Assembly: GCA_001972305.1 (NCBI GenBank)
Contig: BDDD01000057.1
Coordinates: 357,854-421,853, forward strand
Reading direction: 5' to 3'
From: Cephalotus follicularis
Taxonomy: Eukaryota; Streptophyta; Magnoliopsida; Oxalidales; Cephalotaceae
Length of the DNA: 64,000 nucleotides
Shown here one piece after another: positions 33,893 through 45,552 of the stretch. A program made the translations under genes and the position numbers. Position 1 is the first letter of the stretch. The number at the start of each line of letters is the position of its first letter. The notes under the pieces are model-generated. The model had not been told where the DNA came from. It saw only the letters and a program-made list of their open reading frames with translations, and did no database searches.

Positions 33893-34349
33893 AGAATTCA
33901 TGACAATTGGCTACAGTCAAACAGTTATCAAACATACTGCACAAGGGTGCAAATAAGCAATCCAGTGCGTGTCCGAAGACCAGTAGTGGGTGTCACATGT
34001 CGCTAACTCCTAGCCCCAACTGTGCACCACCTAACTACTACCACGCATTCCGATGATGGTAGAAAAGGTAAACAGTATTGTCGGTACTTGACGGACAGCT
34101 AACACTCACGATCTGCGTTGCAGATAATTTGGTGAATAAACTCTAGCCAACTCCTGACACTTAGGCTCACCTCTGTAGTCAATGATGGCTCCTATCACTC
34201 GACTAACAGAAACTAGCGGAGATAAACAGTACAATCCAGTATAGCAGTATATATATATATATATATGATATGTAATGTAACAGTGGTTTTCTTTTGAGAA
34301 AATGGTAAAACAGTTCAGTAAAATCTCATTTTGAGAAAACAGTAAACAG

Positions 34350-35540
34350 TGTTAGAGATAAAGTGCTACGAGCCAGTACTGAGTTTGTATTTACTATATA
34401 TTGTGTAAACGATTTATAAATTCAATGAAGATGTTTATGTTTTATCAATGGCTATGAGTTCGTTTCATTAATACATGCTTAATTAATTGTAAATGAATGT
34501 CCTGGAATGAGGTTAGAGAACCAAGTTCATGATGAGATCATGATGTGAGAGTTGGAATCTCGGTATACTTTATTTCGAATCTTCCTGGTCATAGGATTGA
34601 CATTCAGAGCATGATCAATCTGGATAGACCAGCACGTACTATCAGATCGATAAACAGAGGGTGACTGATCTCACACTCACTCGCATGGATAATGCTATGA
34701 CAACTACGTGGGTGCTCGTTTAACGAGTTCACTGAAGGTGATTGTTAATAGAATATCTGTAAGGAGGTTTACTTACATGTCAGACAGAATTCTAGTTTTA
34801 CAGCAGTGCACGTGGTCCTTGGACACGAGCCGTCACTGGATGTCTTGTGCAAAAGGGTGTTGTGTTTTGATGATGCTTAAATACATATTCTATGAAGTGT
34901 ATACATGTATTAGTTGGACATTGTACGCTTGTGTATGGAGGCATGTGAACTGGCAACAATGAATCTATTGCTTCTAGTAAAAGAAGATTATGCTCATGAT
35001 GATTTTTGTTAGCGATTAAGCGCCTGGTCAGGCTAGCCACGATATCAAGAGTGTGATATCATTTGTTAAATATTATAGGGGCACCTCTAATATTATTTAG
35101 GCTAATGAAAGATAGTCACAAGGCTAAAAATTAAATTATTGGGGTCTGATATAATCAATACCCTAGATTTAATCAGAGTATTGTCAATGGAGGGACTATA
35201 CGTGCATGTAACTGTAAATAGTAGTTCGCATATTATTCATATTACCTGGGGGTCGTTATGCATTGCTAGACGTCGATGTCGACCAGTAGGATGCCCGAGA
35301 TTAAATTGATAAATTAATTTTGGAAGAAAAGAATTAAAAGAGTTTTAATTCGAAATGTCCAAGAGAATATTTTTTATGTGATAATAAATATTTAATTGGA
35401 TAATTGTGAGTGTCACGATTTAATCATACGGCCAGCGTAATAGTGAACCCATACGGTCACACACAATACAGGCTAATAATTCCAACACGGTTATGAGAAA
35501 AAAAAAAGGATAATTATTTCTTAATTATATTTAATGAGAT

Positions 35541-35581
<41 letters not shown>

Positions 35582-36092
35582 GTTGGTTGAATTAGGAGAT
35601 TGTGTTTAAGTAGGATTTGTCTAGCAGCAAATATATAAACACATCTTCCTATTCTCAATTGAAATTTTTTTTAGAACTAGAACACACTTTTGCTCTATTC
35701 TAAAGAACCCTAGCCGCCCCTCTCTCTCTCATAGACAATCAAGTGTTGATAACTTGTGAAGCATTTGTGTTGGAGATTGAAGCTTGGTGTGGATACCTTG
35801 GAGGCCTTCTACACTTGGAGGTTAGAACCGTTCTATACAAACAACAAAAACCTGTGCTTTTGAAAGCAAGAAGACTCAAAGGAAGAAGGAAGGAGCCGCT
35901 CAATTGATGTGAGTTATTCCGCCTACTTCTCCTTATTGTTATCTATATATCTAACTATATATGTATGCTCAAAAGATCCTGGAAACGAACCATATGGCTT
36001 GATATTCATGAGATGATTACACAATATATATATATATTAGGGTTTTATGCATCTAGATATTTTATTGTTTAAATCGCCATACGGTTCCAACA
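34350..36092 (+). mobile_element. Copia-type solo LTR nested in solo LTR C
   Basis: 1,743-bp unit TGTTAGAGATAAAG...CGGTTCCAACA with perfect duplication aacag (34,345-34,349 and 36,093-36,097). The TACGGTTCCAACA ending followed by a TGGTATCAGAGC site is common in Angela/TAR-type copia elements; here only the LTR remains. It includes a (TG)n run at 35,551-35,578. A TATATAAACAC box at about 35,630 is a plausible TATA with a CT-rich leader after it. Confidence 0.85.
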
Positions 36093-36589
36093 AACAGTGC
36101 CTCACTTGGAGGAAAAACAGTATAGTGGAAACAGTGATTCTCACTTGGAGAACAGTAAACAGTAACAGTGACAGTACCTCTCATAGGAGGAAAACAGTAA
36201 AATACAGTAACAGTAGGTTTTCCTTTTGAAAACGGTAGTTGAAAATCCTTATTTGTGCACATAGTACTCAATTGGTAAAATCCTTGAAATTTCTTGAAAC
36301 AGTAGTATTTATGAATTACTTGATAGATATGCAATATCTATAACAGTAGCACTATACAGTAGCATAATAGTATGAACAGTAGTAATTCAAGGATTCAAAC
36401 AGTGAATTAAATAGCACAACCACAGTCACTTTATGCAATCACACAAGAAATGCATAAGTCATTCAATTCCAGAAATGTGACTATGCATGGCCAGGATTGA
36501 TTATTGGAATCATCCCATATGGAAACCAGTGTAATTACATACAATTCAACCTAAACGGTACCTATCAGTGGTGAAAATATCCCTTAACA

Positions 36590-36715
36590 GTCGACTGTTT
36601 CCTTGCACAGTCGACTGTTACTTATGAATAGCTAACTGGTTACCTTGAGTAGTCGACTGTTTACATTGAGTAGTCGATTGTTATACTCAACAGACGACTG
36701 TTTTACCTAGAAAAT
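36590..36715. repeat. CAGTCGACTGTT array in solo LTR C
   Basis: Five copies of (A)CAGTCGACTGTT or one-base variants, spaced 20-30 bp, with further copies at 37,445-37,505. The core CAGTCGACTG is a perfect palindrome centred on TCGA, as in the other LTR arrays. Confidence 0.85.
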
Positions 36716-37700
36716 TGATTCACAGCAGGAACAGTAAACAGAGCATGTTTTATAACATTTTCAATTCACTCCAAATCAACATGCAATCTAATACAGACCA
36801 TCTCAACACGATATACATGCTATATATTTCAGAATCATATCATAAATCCTACAACCTACCTCAAATCGCTATCCTAGAATTAGTTGGATGATTCTTCTCT
36901 TTGAGTTTCAATATTCCACAATTCAATCCCACTCCAAATTCCAGGATTCAAACTACGGTTGCATGTCAACAGTAGATATAGAGAATGAATTCAGTATGGA
37001 TATACCAATTGAATAACTATAACAATAACTGATATCATAACAAAAGCTTACCAATTGGATTTCAAACTTCCTAACTCCACTTGGAACTCCAAATTAGCAT
37101 GCACACTCAATACAGTAGATGATCCCTCTCTTTGCAGTGATATTTCTAACTCTCAATTCAACTCAGAACTTAGCTAATATAGAAAATTTGTTCAGTGACT
37201 CATCAATTCCATTAACTCCAATCCCTGACATTTTCTTTCTCTCTCTCACTCTACTGTTTTGTTTCTTCTTTACTTATTATGCAGGTGAGGAATGCTAAGG
37301 ACACACTAATCAATCCATTGTGAGCAGTTGGTGACACGTTTGTGCCACGTTTCCTTATCATTTCTCGCAATGCAACACATGTCCAAGCCACGCACGCCTT
37401 GCTATGTTTTCAAGCAATACGTATCGAGCTCATGTCTGAGCTCTACCAGTAGACTGTTTTATCCAGCAGTCGAATGTCCTTTAATGGTCGACCAGTCGAC
37501 TGTCAGGCCCAAAATTCTGATTCCTTAAACTTTATTCCTCTAACTTTCAATTCAATTCAATTTAGTCCTTAACTTATCCAATTAAACCCTCAATAACAAA
37601 ATTAGCTTAATTAAAAGGACAATTAAACATAAATTACAATTCAATGTATATTTTATTGGTACAATAAACATCGAATCTAAATTGTGGTTATTACACCTTA

Positions 37701-38955
37701 GTTACTTACTTACTCTCTTTGCATTTCATGAGAGAGAGTTTTGAGAGTTGAACTCAGCTGCTTGGAGTGGTCTTCGAGTGCACCTTTGGAGGCTTAACAC
37801 AGTATACACAACAAGCACAAGAAGGTAGATTCTTCTACTCACTCTACCTTGGGTTTTTATGCATGCTTCATGCTGTTTTCTCTTGCTCACTTGTTATTTT
37901 GGCTTAGATCATACATGCATTTTGAAATCTCAGTGGATTATAACATCTACCTTTGGCTTAGATCATACATGCATGTTGAAATCTCAGTGGATTATAAGAT
38001 CTACCTGTTATTTTAAGTCCCCGTTGCCTTGCTTTTGAGCCCCCGGCCCATGGATCATCACAAAATGTACATGCAATCCCGTTTTTAACATGCCTGCACA
38101 TGTTGTAACTTTCAGAGCTTGTATCTCACTAATTACTTGGTAGAAATTTTTTGTCCTTATATTAGATTGAAGATAAATGATTCCTCTACAACTCTAATTC
38201 ACATGGACTGAGCAAATAATGTCATTTTGGACCCGAAATTTGACTTGTATGATTATTGGACAAAAACTGTTTGCATTTTGTACATGCAAGATCTGAATGT
38301 TCCTCACTTCAAATCCCTTTCCCAAATGACATGAAATTTCTACCACAGTCGATGGAATTCGAAAATCAACCACAGTTTAAAAGATATAATTTTTCTCGTA
38401 AAACTGATCAGGATTCGCGACATGCAAGTTGTGCATTTTGTTATTTTTGTTGTGACTTGGTTACTTTTCGGATTTACTCTTATTTTATATGCATACATAG
38501 CTTAATCAGTGTACTTTAATAATAATTTTTGTTATTAATCATATATGGATCTTTTGTACACGTTTCAGAACAGTTTACCTCAGTAGCGCGTTATAACATT
38601 TATGTTTTGAAAATCAAAATTCATTTATACGTAACTTCTTCGTTACATGTCGGATTTGCTTGGTTCTCGCCTTGTCGATATCATAAAAACATGTATTTTA
38701 TTCCTACATCTTTGTATGTTACTGTTTAGTGCCAAAAATTTTGTATCTTCTGTACTTTTTCTAAATTAAATTAGAAACTGCCATAAATCTTCTTACAATA
38801 ATGGTATGTAAATCTACTCACAAATGAACATCATTTGTAATAATGAGTATAGATGATCAAATTATGTTTTGGTTTGATTGTATGAATTGAATCAAACTGT
38901 GTGGACTTATGGCTGAGTTGTAAATGTAAATGTGAGAAAACAAATCTAAGGACGA
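37701..38955. other. Old long-LTR-like sequence with a short tandem duplication
   Basis: No gene. A roughly 67-bp unit containing GGCTTAGATCATACATGCAT is duplicated at about 37,904-38,010. The sequence has the look of a transcribed LTR leader (GAGAGAGTTTTGAGAG, then CT-rich). Frames at 38,256-38,729 have no family resemblance. Confidence 0.35.
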
Positions 38956-39849
38956 AGAATTGTCCTACCCATGCATGTGGTGGCGAGTCATGCCTCGAAC
39001 CCCGAGGAGGACCTCAATGCCTGACACATGGCAGGTCCATCCATACTGTAATGCCCCTAAATATAATAAATGACCTTTATGTGTATGTGGGCCTTACTCT
39101 TCTTCCTTTGGGCCCGATTTGGACCTTGGGAGGTAATTGGAATTGGGCCTTAAGAAGGAAAAGAAGGGAAGAGAGTTTGGGCCGGCCTGCATTGAAAGAG
39201 AAATGGCTGGTAGATTCTAGATTCTTCCCTAAACAGTTAGAAAAAGAGGGAGACACCCAGGAGACACGCTTTGGACATTCTTACACACTCCCATCACTGG
39301 AAAAATTGAGAGAAGCGAGAGAAGTGGGAGATGGGACCAGATGTTGGCAAAAAGGAAAGAAGAAGACAAAAGGAGGAAGATTTCAAGGGAGAGTTTGATG
39401 CCTCCTGTATTTCCGCACAAATTCCTATCTCCTGAAGCTAAGGGAGCAATGGAAGAGTGAAGAAGTGAAGGGAGCTAAGGTGCGCCACACTCGAAACGCC
39501 AAGAGGAAATCCAGGATCTAAGCAAGAAGTCATGCAATCTCTGTTTTGAACCGGATTCAGGTAGATTGCTATATGTCCGAGCACCTACCAGCATATGCGT
39601 ATTGTTTGTTCTGTGTGATGTGCTATTTTTTGTGAGTGTTGTATGTAATGTATGTGTTGTTTGTATTGCTGTGATTGTTATTGTGCTTGTTAGATTAGGA
39701 TTTCTTTGGTTGTTTCTCTGCCAAGGTTGACGTATTGGTAAATGGTTGTGATAAAATTCAGTACTTGAAAGTACTTAGAGGAGAATCCTAACGCTGAGCT
39801 AGACTAGTCTCTAGAGGACCCAGAGCTTCTCGACTCGAAGTCAGACTAT

Positions 39850-40440
39850 TCCCAAGTGTGGCGAGCATGACTTGTCCAAGCGTGCCAAGCATGACTTGCT
39901 CATGCGTGCTGAGCATGACTTGCTCAAAGCGTGCCGAGCATGATTTGTTCATGCATGCCAAGCATGATTAATTCCATGCATGCCGAGAAGACCAACCCAC
40001 ATGGTCGCCAAGCACACTAGTCCCATGCATGCCAAGCAGACCAGCCCACATGGTCGCCGAGCATGACTAGTTCATGCATGCCGAGCAGACCTGTCCATAA
40101 GCTCGTCGAGCACACTAGTCCTATGCATACAGAGTAGACCAGCCCACATGGTCGTCGAGCATGACTAGTTCATGCATGCCTAGCAGACCTGTCCATAAGG
40201 TCGTCGAGCACACAAGTCATGCATCCTGAGCAACTAATGCTCCTAAACAGATCAGAGTTCTAGAGCAATCAGCGCTCTAATACGAACCAGCTCACGCATG
40301 CCGAGCAAACCAGTCCATATGGTCACCGAGCACATTCGTCCTATGCGTGCCGAGCTGACCAGTCCTTAAAGGCGCAAGGAAGACTAGCGCCTAATGGTAC
40401 AACGCCCTTAAAGAGTCGAGCATACCACCTTCTATGCCTG
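39850..40440. repeat. CATGCCGAGCA array in LTR E
   Basis: About 16 degenerate units of 22-35 bp containing GC(A/G)TGCCGAGCA with either TGACTTG/TGACTAG or GACCAGCC. It is in the equivalent position to the CCATGGCCGAGC array of LTR B. Confidence 0.85.
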
Positions 40441-40479
40441 TTAAGAGAACACACATAGAATTATTAGTGAGACATCCTA

Positions 40480-40815
40480 TAGCAGGTGAACTTTAGTAGC
40501 AAATTCTGCATAGTGACTGTCCCTTAGCTGGTAAGCCCAAATGGGGTGAATATCGTTAGAACAGGTGAACTCAAAAGTGAATTCCGCTAAGAGCAGGTGA
40601 ACCTAAGGGTGAATTCCGCTAAGAGCAGGTGAACCTAAGGGTGAATTCCGCATGACAGGTGAACCTCGGGTGAATCCCGCTTAATAGGTAAACCTAAGAG
40701 TGAATTCCGCCAGAACAGGTGAACCTAAGGGTGAATTCCGTCATAGCAGGTGAACCTAAGGGTGAATTCGGCATGGCAGGTGAACCTAAAGGTGAATTCC
40801 GCATGGCAGGTGAAC
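40480..40815. repeat. AGGTGAACCTAAGGGTGAATTCCGC array in LTR E
   Basis: Roughly nine or ten 25-30-bp units (AGGTGAACCTAAGGGTGAAT then TCCGC). The unit contains the near-palindromes AGGTGAACCT and GAATTC. It matches the array at 5,110-5,345. Confidence 0.9.
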
Positions 40816-42259
40816 CTTACATAAAATTCAGACCAACCACTATATTTATTGAAGTTAGAACTAGTGGTCTGCCCATAGTATAGAGAAACTGAGATGAATG
40901 ATGGTTCAATGTGGATTATCTTATGGCATGTACGCATTCCTCTATTTATATTTGTATCTCCTCTATTTGTGCATCTCTACGTATAGTAGCCTACACAACT
41001 ATGGGTTGCTGACCCATTCATTGTAATGGGTCAGGTTCAGGTACAGTTGGAGCATCACAGCAACCCAAAGGATAAAGAGCAGTGCAAGTTCCTCTCCTCG
41101 GCAGTGCAGTTCCGAAGACCAGTTCAGCAAGTAAGAAATATGTAAACTTTGATATGTTAATTACCTGTCGGTTTGTGGCAGAGTCATTATGAACAGTATC
41201 ATATATTAATTATAGTATGTTTAGGACTTATTCACATTCTTATCTGGTCTTATATCCGCATATGAGATAATGAATTGAAGTTTTAAATTTTATGGTACTT
41301 AAATAGTGATTAGTTGTACGGTATATCACGTGTTGGGCAGTGGGGCCCATCCCACAGTTCGAGGCGTGACACATACGATCCATCCTATACATAGCATCAT
41401 ACCCCAAATATGCTATAAATTTAAAACTTTAATCCAATTATGCATGCAGAAACAACTATTCCAACTTGCATGGATGAACCCAACATAATTCATAATACAC
41501 CATACATAACTAAAGCACTGCCACAAGCCGGCAGGTCAACGAAAAAAACTAAAAAATAAAATATGTCTCTTATACAATAAGGTAGATAGAGGGAACTGCA
41601 CTACTACAAGATATCATGCTCTACAAACCGTCCCATCTCACATCGAGGCGTCCTCAGCACTCGTCCATAAAATGTTGTGCCCATTTCGAGAATGGGTCAG
41701 CCAACAATGGCTATGTAGGAAATACTATATGCAATGAAGTGAATAGGTATATACAGATATATGCATGGCATGTGAAATGCATGAATGTCAATTGTGGACA
41801 GCGTTGGTATATCAACCGTCCCTAAGCGGTGGCATACTTAACTAGTCCTAATCACAAAAGGAGCATAGGTATGCAGACACTCCATAAGTCAAACCATAAC
41901 CATCAATGGGTCAAACAATCCATAAGGTCTGAGTACCACTCTACCCCCTCCGGCCCAAGATAGTACTGCCACCGACTACATACCCTTTCAGGGTCGTAGC
42001 TGAGTGGGATCGAGATAACGTTGACCACATCATCCATAAGATAAGGCTTGTTCACAATGGTCCCAGCGAACGATATGATAGAGTTTGTTCACAATGGTCC
42101 CAGCCCATTATACGATATTCTCATTGGTCCGCCCACAATGCGATGATCCCAGTAGGTCTACCCTAAAAGTGGGGTTCCGTAACCCCCATATGATGTGGTC
42201 TAACACCCATAACCTTCATGATAGAAATGAAGATTATCAATCGGTTATCTCATCAGGTC

Positions 42260-42643
42260 TCAAACAAACTCCTCAAAACAGAAATGGCAAAGAAGGGCAC
42301 TGGAACTCTCAAACCATGCGAGAGAGCATCTTCAAAAACCACGAAGAGCCCAGGCTTGCTCTTCATAGCCATCTGAGATTTTGGGGAAGATTTAACGTTA
42401 TGCCCCATGAAAGCATTACTTCCTGGCGAGTTCCAGTACACTCTCACGAGAGAGCACACTTATATCAAAATAGCCTTCCGAAGCTTGAGTTCCAGCTTCA
42501 GAGGTGGGAGCAGCAGGGTCTCCCGTCGCAGCCCCCACATTTTCCTCTGAGTCAAGGGGGTGCTCGGCAACAGACACCACCATTGCCAAGGAAGCAACTT
42601 CCTCGGGAGTAGGAGATATGCGGGTTTGTTTGGTTCTAGCCAT
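42260..42643 (-). pseudogene. Antisense accessory protein with H3-like N-terminus, truncated copy
   Basis: The start codon at 42,643 gives MARTKQTRISPTPEEVASLA, then a spacer and SVLSRESVLELARK, where a stop interrupts at about 42,415. A second frame continues with KSKPGLFVVFEDALSHGLRV and PVPFFAISVLRSLF. These blocks align with SVLNRERVKELAKK, SRPGLFRYF and the LEHGLRLPLPSFAIEV stretch of the larger copy at 46,532, so it is the same family. The conserved blocks belong to the Pfam 'putative gypsy type transposon' (Transposase_28) family. It is truncated at the junction near 42,255. The first seven residues equal the start of histone H3. Confidence 0.75.
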
Positions 42644-42860
42644 CTATACCAGAGACAGAGGATGAGAAGCTAAGAGAACCTAAAGGGAAGTCCTAGATCA
42701 GTTTGAAGCAACAGGTAGCCGAGAGATACTCACCTAAAAGTTTGAAGAAAGATGTGTGAAACGAGGTTGACTTGAAAACCCAGGAAATCAAAGGAGCTTA
42801 ACGTTGCAAGATGATATCCAAAAGTCAAAGAAGGTAAAGGATCTTCTTTGAGAAAAAAGC

Positions 42861-42874
42861 ACCCTTTAAAGGCC
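42861..42874 (-). promoter_or_regulatory. TATA-like box of the antisense gene, copy 2
   Basis: The minus strand reads GGCCTTTAAAGGGT about 220 bp upstream of the ATG. It is followed by TCTCAAAGAAG, matching CCCTTTAAAAAGG and TCTCAGAGAAG in the other copy at the same distance from its ATG. Confidence 0.5.
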
Positions 42875-43263
42875 AAATGATGGATTTCAGACATATTCAG
42901 GCCGCACAATCTCTGTAGATCAAATAGCCAAAAAACAGTCCGTCAAATTAGACTCGGGAAATGAAGAGACATAGGTGGGAATTATGTAGGGCATTCCACG
43001 TGTAAATTATGCTCGATACGCCTACTACGGACGTTAAATTTGGGCCCAAAAAAGTGAAGTCCATTAACCGAGAAAAGCTAGCAAGACTCTTTTCTCGGTA
43101 ATCCTTCTTCCTTTGCTTAGGCAAGCCCAACTACATCCCAGAGGATTGCATTAAGACCTTTATCCTCTGTCCTTTTTCCTCTTCCAGTTTAACTCCAACT
43201 CTACAATGAAGTTCCGCCCGAGCGAAAGCTCCCAGCTCTGCTCCTCCTCCTCTACCACGACCA

Positions 43264-43287
43264 GAGAAGGAGGACCAGGGGGGCATA
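43264..43287 (+). other. Tat copy 2 polypurine tract
   Basis: Purine-rich GAGAAGGAGGACCAGGGGGG run directly before the LTR start TGATGAGGG. Confidence 0.75.
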
Positions 43288-43897
43288 TGATGAGGGAAAA
43301 AATCTATCGATATTCAGCACGCCACGTGTCATCTGCAGCCACTGCCACTTGTGCAAAGGATTCAAAATCTGAGTGGATAGTAGTCAGAGGAAACTCCTCA
43401 GCGCCAAATAAGGAAAAAAACGAGATCCTCGGCTATTTTCCAGAGGACATCATCCCCCATAATGGAATAAGGCCGCAAAATCAGCCTATATTCCAGGGAT
43501 CCACCTCCTCAGGATCAGCAAGCAGGGAGCCAAATCCGGTGGAGAATCAGGGAAATCCCGAGATCCTCAGCATTTCCTTAGGGGAACGCAAACTACTTCC
43601 GAAAATTGAGCAAAGGCAGTTACAAACAATCCCTATAAATACCAGAATCAAAGACTTTACACAGGTCCGTCATTTTTACATACACTAAAGCACCCTTTGA
43701 TTGTTTTTCTCTGCCTTGTCTAACTTAAGCATCGGAGTGTCCCCAGGAGAAAACCCTCATGGGCCTGCGATCAGTTAACCTTCTTTGTCCAGGGAAAGCA
43801 ACCAAACAACATTCTCGGAGCATATCAAAGCATTTCTCTCAACAAATCAAAGTCATACACCTGGGATACTGTTGAGTGGAGGATTTCTGTATCAACA
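43288..43897 (+). repeat. Tat copy 2 3' LTR
   Basis: 610 bp, TGATGAGGG...TGTATCAACA. Its ends resemble the reverse complement of the larger element's LTRs (TGATATGGG...GACATCAACA). It includes a CCACGTGTCATCTGC block and a CCTATAAATACC TATA box near 43,630. Confidence 0.8.
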
Positions 43898-44600
43898 GTA
43901 CTAATAGCGATTGTTGTGGCAATTCCTATTGGTGAACATCAATAGCGATTGTCTAGCAATCACTACTATTTTTTTTTATTGGTTTTTAATTTTAATATTA
44001 TATATATTTATAAAAATATTTTATATCAAAAGTGAAACCGAAATGATATTTATAAATATTTTTTTGATTACTCTATTGATTAAGATATTATTGTTATAAT
44101 ATATATTGATGACACAATTTGTCTTCTTTATTAAAAATTATTCATAACATAATTTTTAAAAATAATTGATTTAAATAATTATTAATAAGCAAATAATATT
44201 GAATAGCAAATAAAAGTAGTAATATTTTTGTGTTTAACTATATTATCAAGTAATTATAGTTCTTATTTTTCTATATAATTACTATTTATATAATATTTTA
44301 ATAATCTTATTTTCAGTAATTTGAATAATATATAATTTTATTAGAATAATTTAAATAAATCATCAATATTATATTTTAATTATTTACTATTTAAATTAAT
44401 AAAAAATATATAATGTATAATAATATCAATACAAATTAGTAGATAATTTAAGTTTATAAAACTTGCAATATAGTTCAAATAGTTAAAAAATTAAATCAAA
44501 AGATATTGATTTGTTGTAAAACTCTTTTTAAATATTTATGTTTATATTTATTGATTAGAAAACCTATATATGTTTTAAAAAAAAATTATAATTGAGGAGA
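43898..44600. other. AT-rich non-coding stretch
   Basis: Very AT-rich DNA without recognised genes. Near its left edge AATAGCGATTG occurs twice (43,906 and 43,940) and may be the remains of a small insertion. The frame at 43,911-44,099 is an AT-composition artefact. Confidence 0.6.
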
Positions 44601-44603
44601 TTG

Positions 44604-45547
44604 GTAGCGATGAAACTGTCTCGACTTACAAGCTAGTACTGAAAGACGAAGATGATAAGGTCCTTTGATTATACGGTTGATTGTACATGTAAAAAGTTTG
44701 AATCCATGTTTGAAAGTTCTTAATATATTCTGAGAGGGTGGACAAAGGATGCTAAAGACGGGTTAGTCATCAGTTACAATGAAAAAGATGCAACTGAAAA
44801 GGCCAAAAATTCAACCCATTTGCGCATGAGCCGAATAACGATTCAGTTTGCTGCTAAATGGCAGTAGAAATCTTGGAGAATGCACAAAACAACTTTGAAA
44901 ACTAAAAGGATTGGTAAGTATATGGAGAATGACGGACGAAGCAAGTGTTAAATCCACCTTGCGCTAGGAAAAAAAGGGGAAAGAATATTGGAAGAAAAAG
45001 TGTTGTTGAGAAGAGAGCAAGTAAGAGAAAGACAGTGAAAGTCGATGATGAGCCTAAAACTGTAATTAGAACTAATGGTTTAACACGATGTCAGTGAACT
45101 TTATATATATTCTTTTCATCAGTATTTGAGATTATTAGTTAATGATTCATACTTATTTGATTCTGTTTTTTATTGTCATGTAGGTGAAATGCCAACAAGT
45201 GTGGAGTATTTTAGTCTCAATGGCTCATCAGAATCTCAAATACTCTATAATCACACAATTTCCAGCCACTGTGCGACGCTTACATGCATTGATAACATGG
45301 ATTATGGACAGCAGGTTTGATCAACCACTTTCATTGTTAGCTTCTTTTTTTCTTTTTTCTTTTTTCTTTTTTCTTTTTTCAATATGCCGATATGTTTCCT
45401 TATATATGGTATAAAATTTATTGTTATGACCTCGTTAAGGTATTCTACTTATTTTCACTTGGACATAATGCTTAACAACTCATTTATTGTATGAATATGT
45501 GTAGGCTCCCTTCCCAACAATGTTCCAAGGTCACTTGTTAGAAGAAA
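44604..45547 (+). pseudogene. FAR1-related (FRS) gene, 3' remnant
   Basis: Plus-strand pieces resemble the SWIM zinc finger of FHY3/FAR1 proteins: TYKLVLKDEDDK, a frameshift, SFDYTVDCTCKKFESM, then YILRGWTKDAKDGLV. The segment with the Cx..HxH zinc ligands between them is deleted. Further on, VLNPPCARKKRGKNIGRKS and SKRKTVKVDDEPKTV match the 'PP..kkKG' tail of this family. A possible additional exon begins after CATGTAG at 45,182. FRS proteins are transposase-derived transcription regulators of light signalling. This copy is broken by stops, and the Tat element is inserted at its end (45,548-45,552). Confidence 0.65.
45342..45382. repeat. TTTTTCTTTT short tandem repeat
   Basis: Pyrimidine tract of repeated TTTTTTC units in the presumed intron of the FRS remnant. 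Confidence 0.8.
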
Positions 45548-45552
45548 GTTGG

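Larger units (their letters stand above)
33435..37695 (-). mobile_element. Solo long LTR C (Tekay-like), interrupted
   Basis: Ends TGTCACACCCCG and GGTTATTACA with a perfect duplication cctta (33,430-33,434 and 37,696-37,700). Net length without the nested LTR is about 2.5 kb. ACAGTA-rich sequence lies on both sides of the nested copy (34,240-34,349 and 36,098-36,420). A TCGA-centred palindrome array (CAGTCGACTGTT) lies at 36,590-36,715 and again at 37,445-37,505. No proteins. Confidence 0.85.
39047..41371 (+). mobile_element. Solo long LTR E, same family as LTR B
   Basis: 2,325 bp, TGTAATGCCCC...GGCGTGACA, perfect duplication catac (39,042-39,046 and 41,372-41,376). Head and tail match the reverse complement of 4,550-7,400, and both carry two arrays in the same order. 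Frames such as 38,901-39,398 cross the boundary and are not genes. Confidence 0.88.
38961..42250 (-). mobile_element. Truncated long LTR D, interrupted by solo LTR E
   Basis: Starts TGTCCTACCC and shares the GACACATGGCA block near its end with LTR B (GACACGTGGCA). The continuation after LTR E runs 41,377-42,250, including the GAATGGGTCAGCC block typical of these LTRs (also in 4,868 and 41,020). The other end is lost at the junction with the Tat fragment near 42,255. No coding potential. Confidence 0.55.
42255..43897 (+). mobile_element. 3' fragment of a second Tat-type element
   Basis: Contains, in order, a truncated antisense accessory gene (minus strand), its promoter region, a polypurine tract (43,264-43,287) and a complete 3' LTR (43,288-43,897). 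gag-pol is absent. The layout mirrors the 3' region of the large Tat element at 45,553-56,141, inverted. Confidence 0.8.

Noticed and set aside
38901-39398. 165-codon open frame as a host gene
   Set aside because: It crosses the boundary of solo LTR E (39,047) and has no recognisable domain.
42085-42612. 175-codon plus-strand frame
   Set aside because: It is the complementary shadow of the antisense accessory protein (minus strand) plus LTR D sequence.
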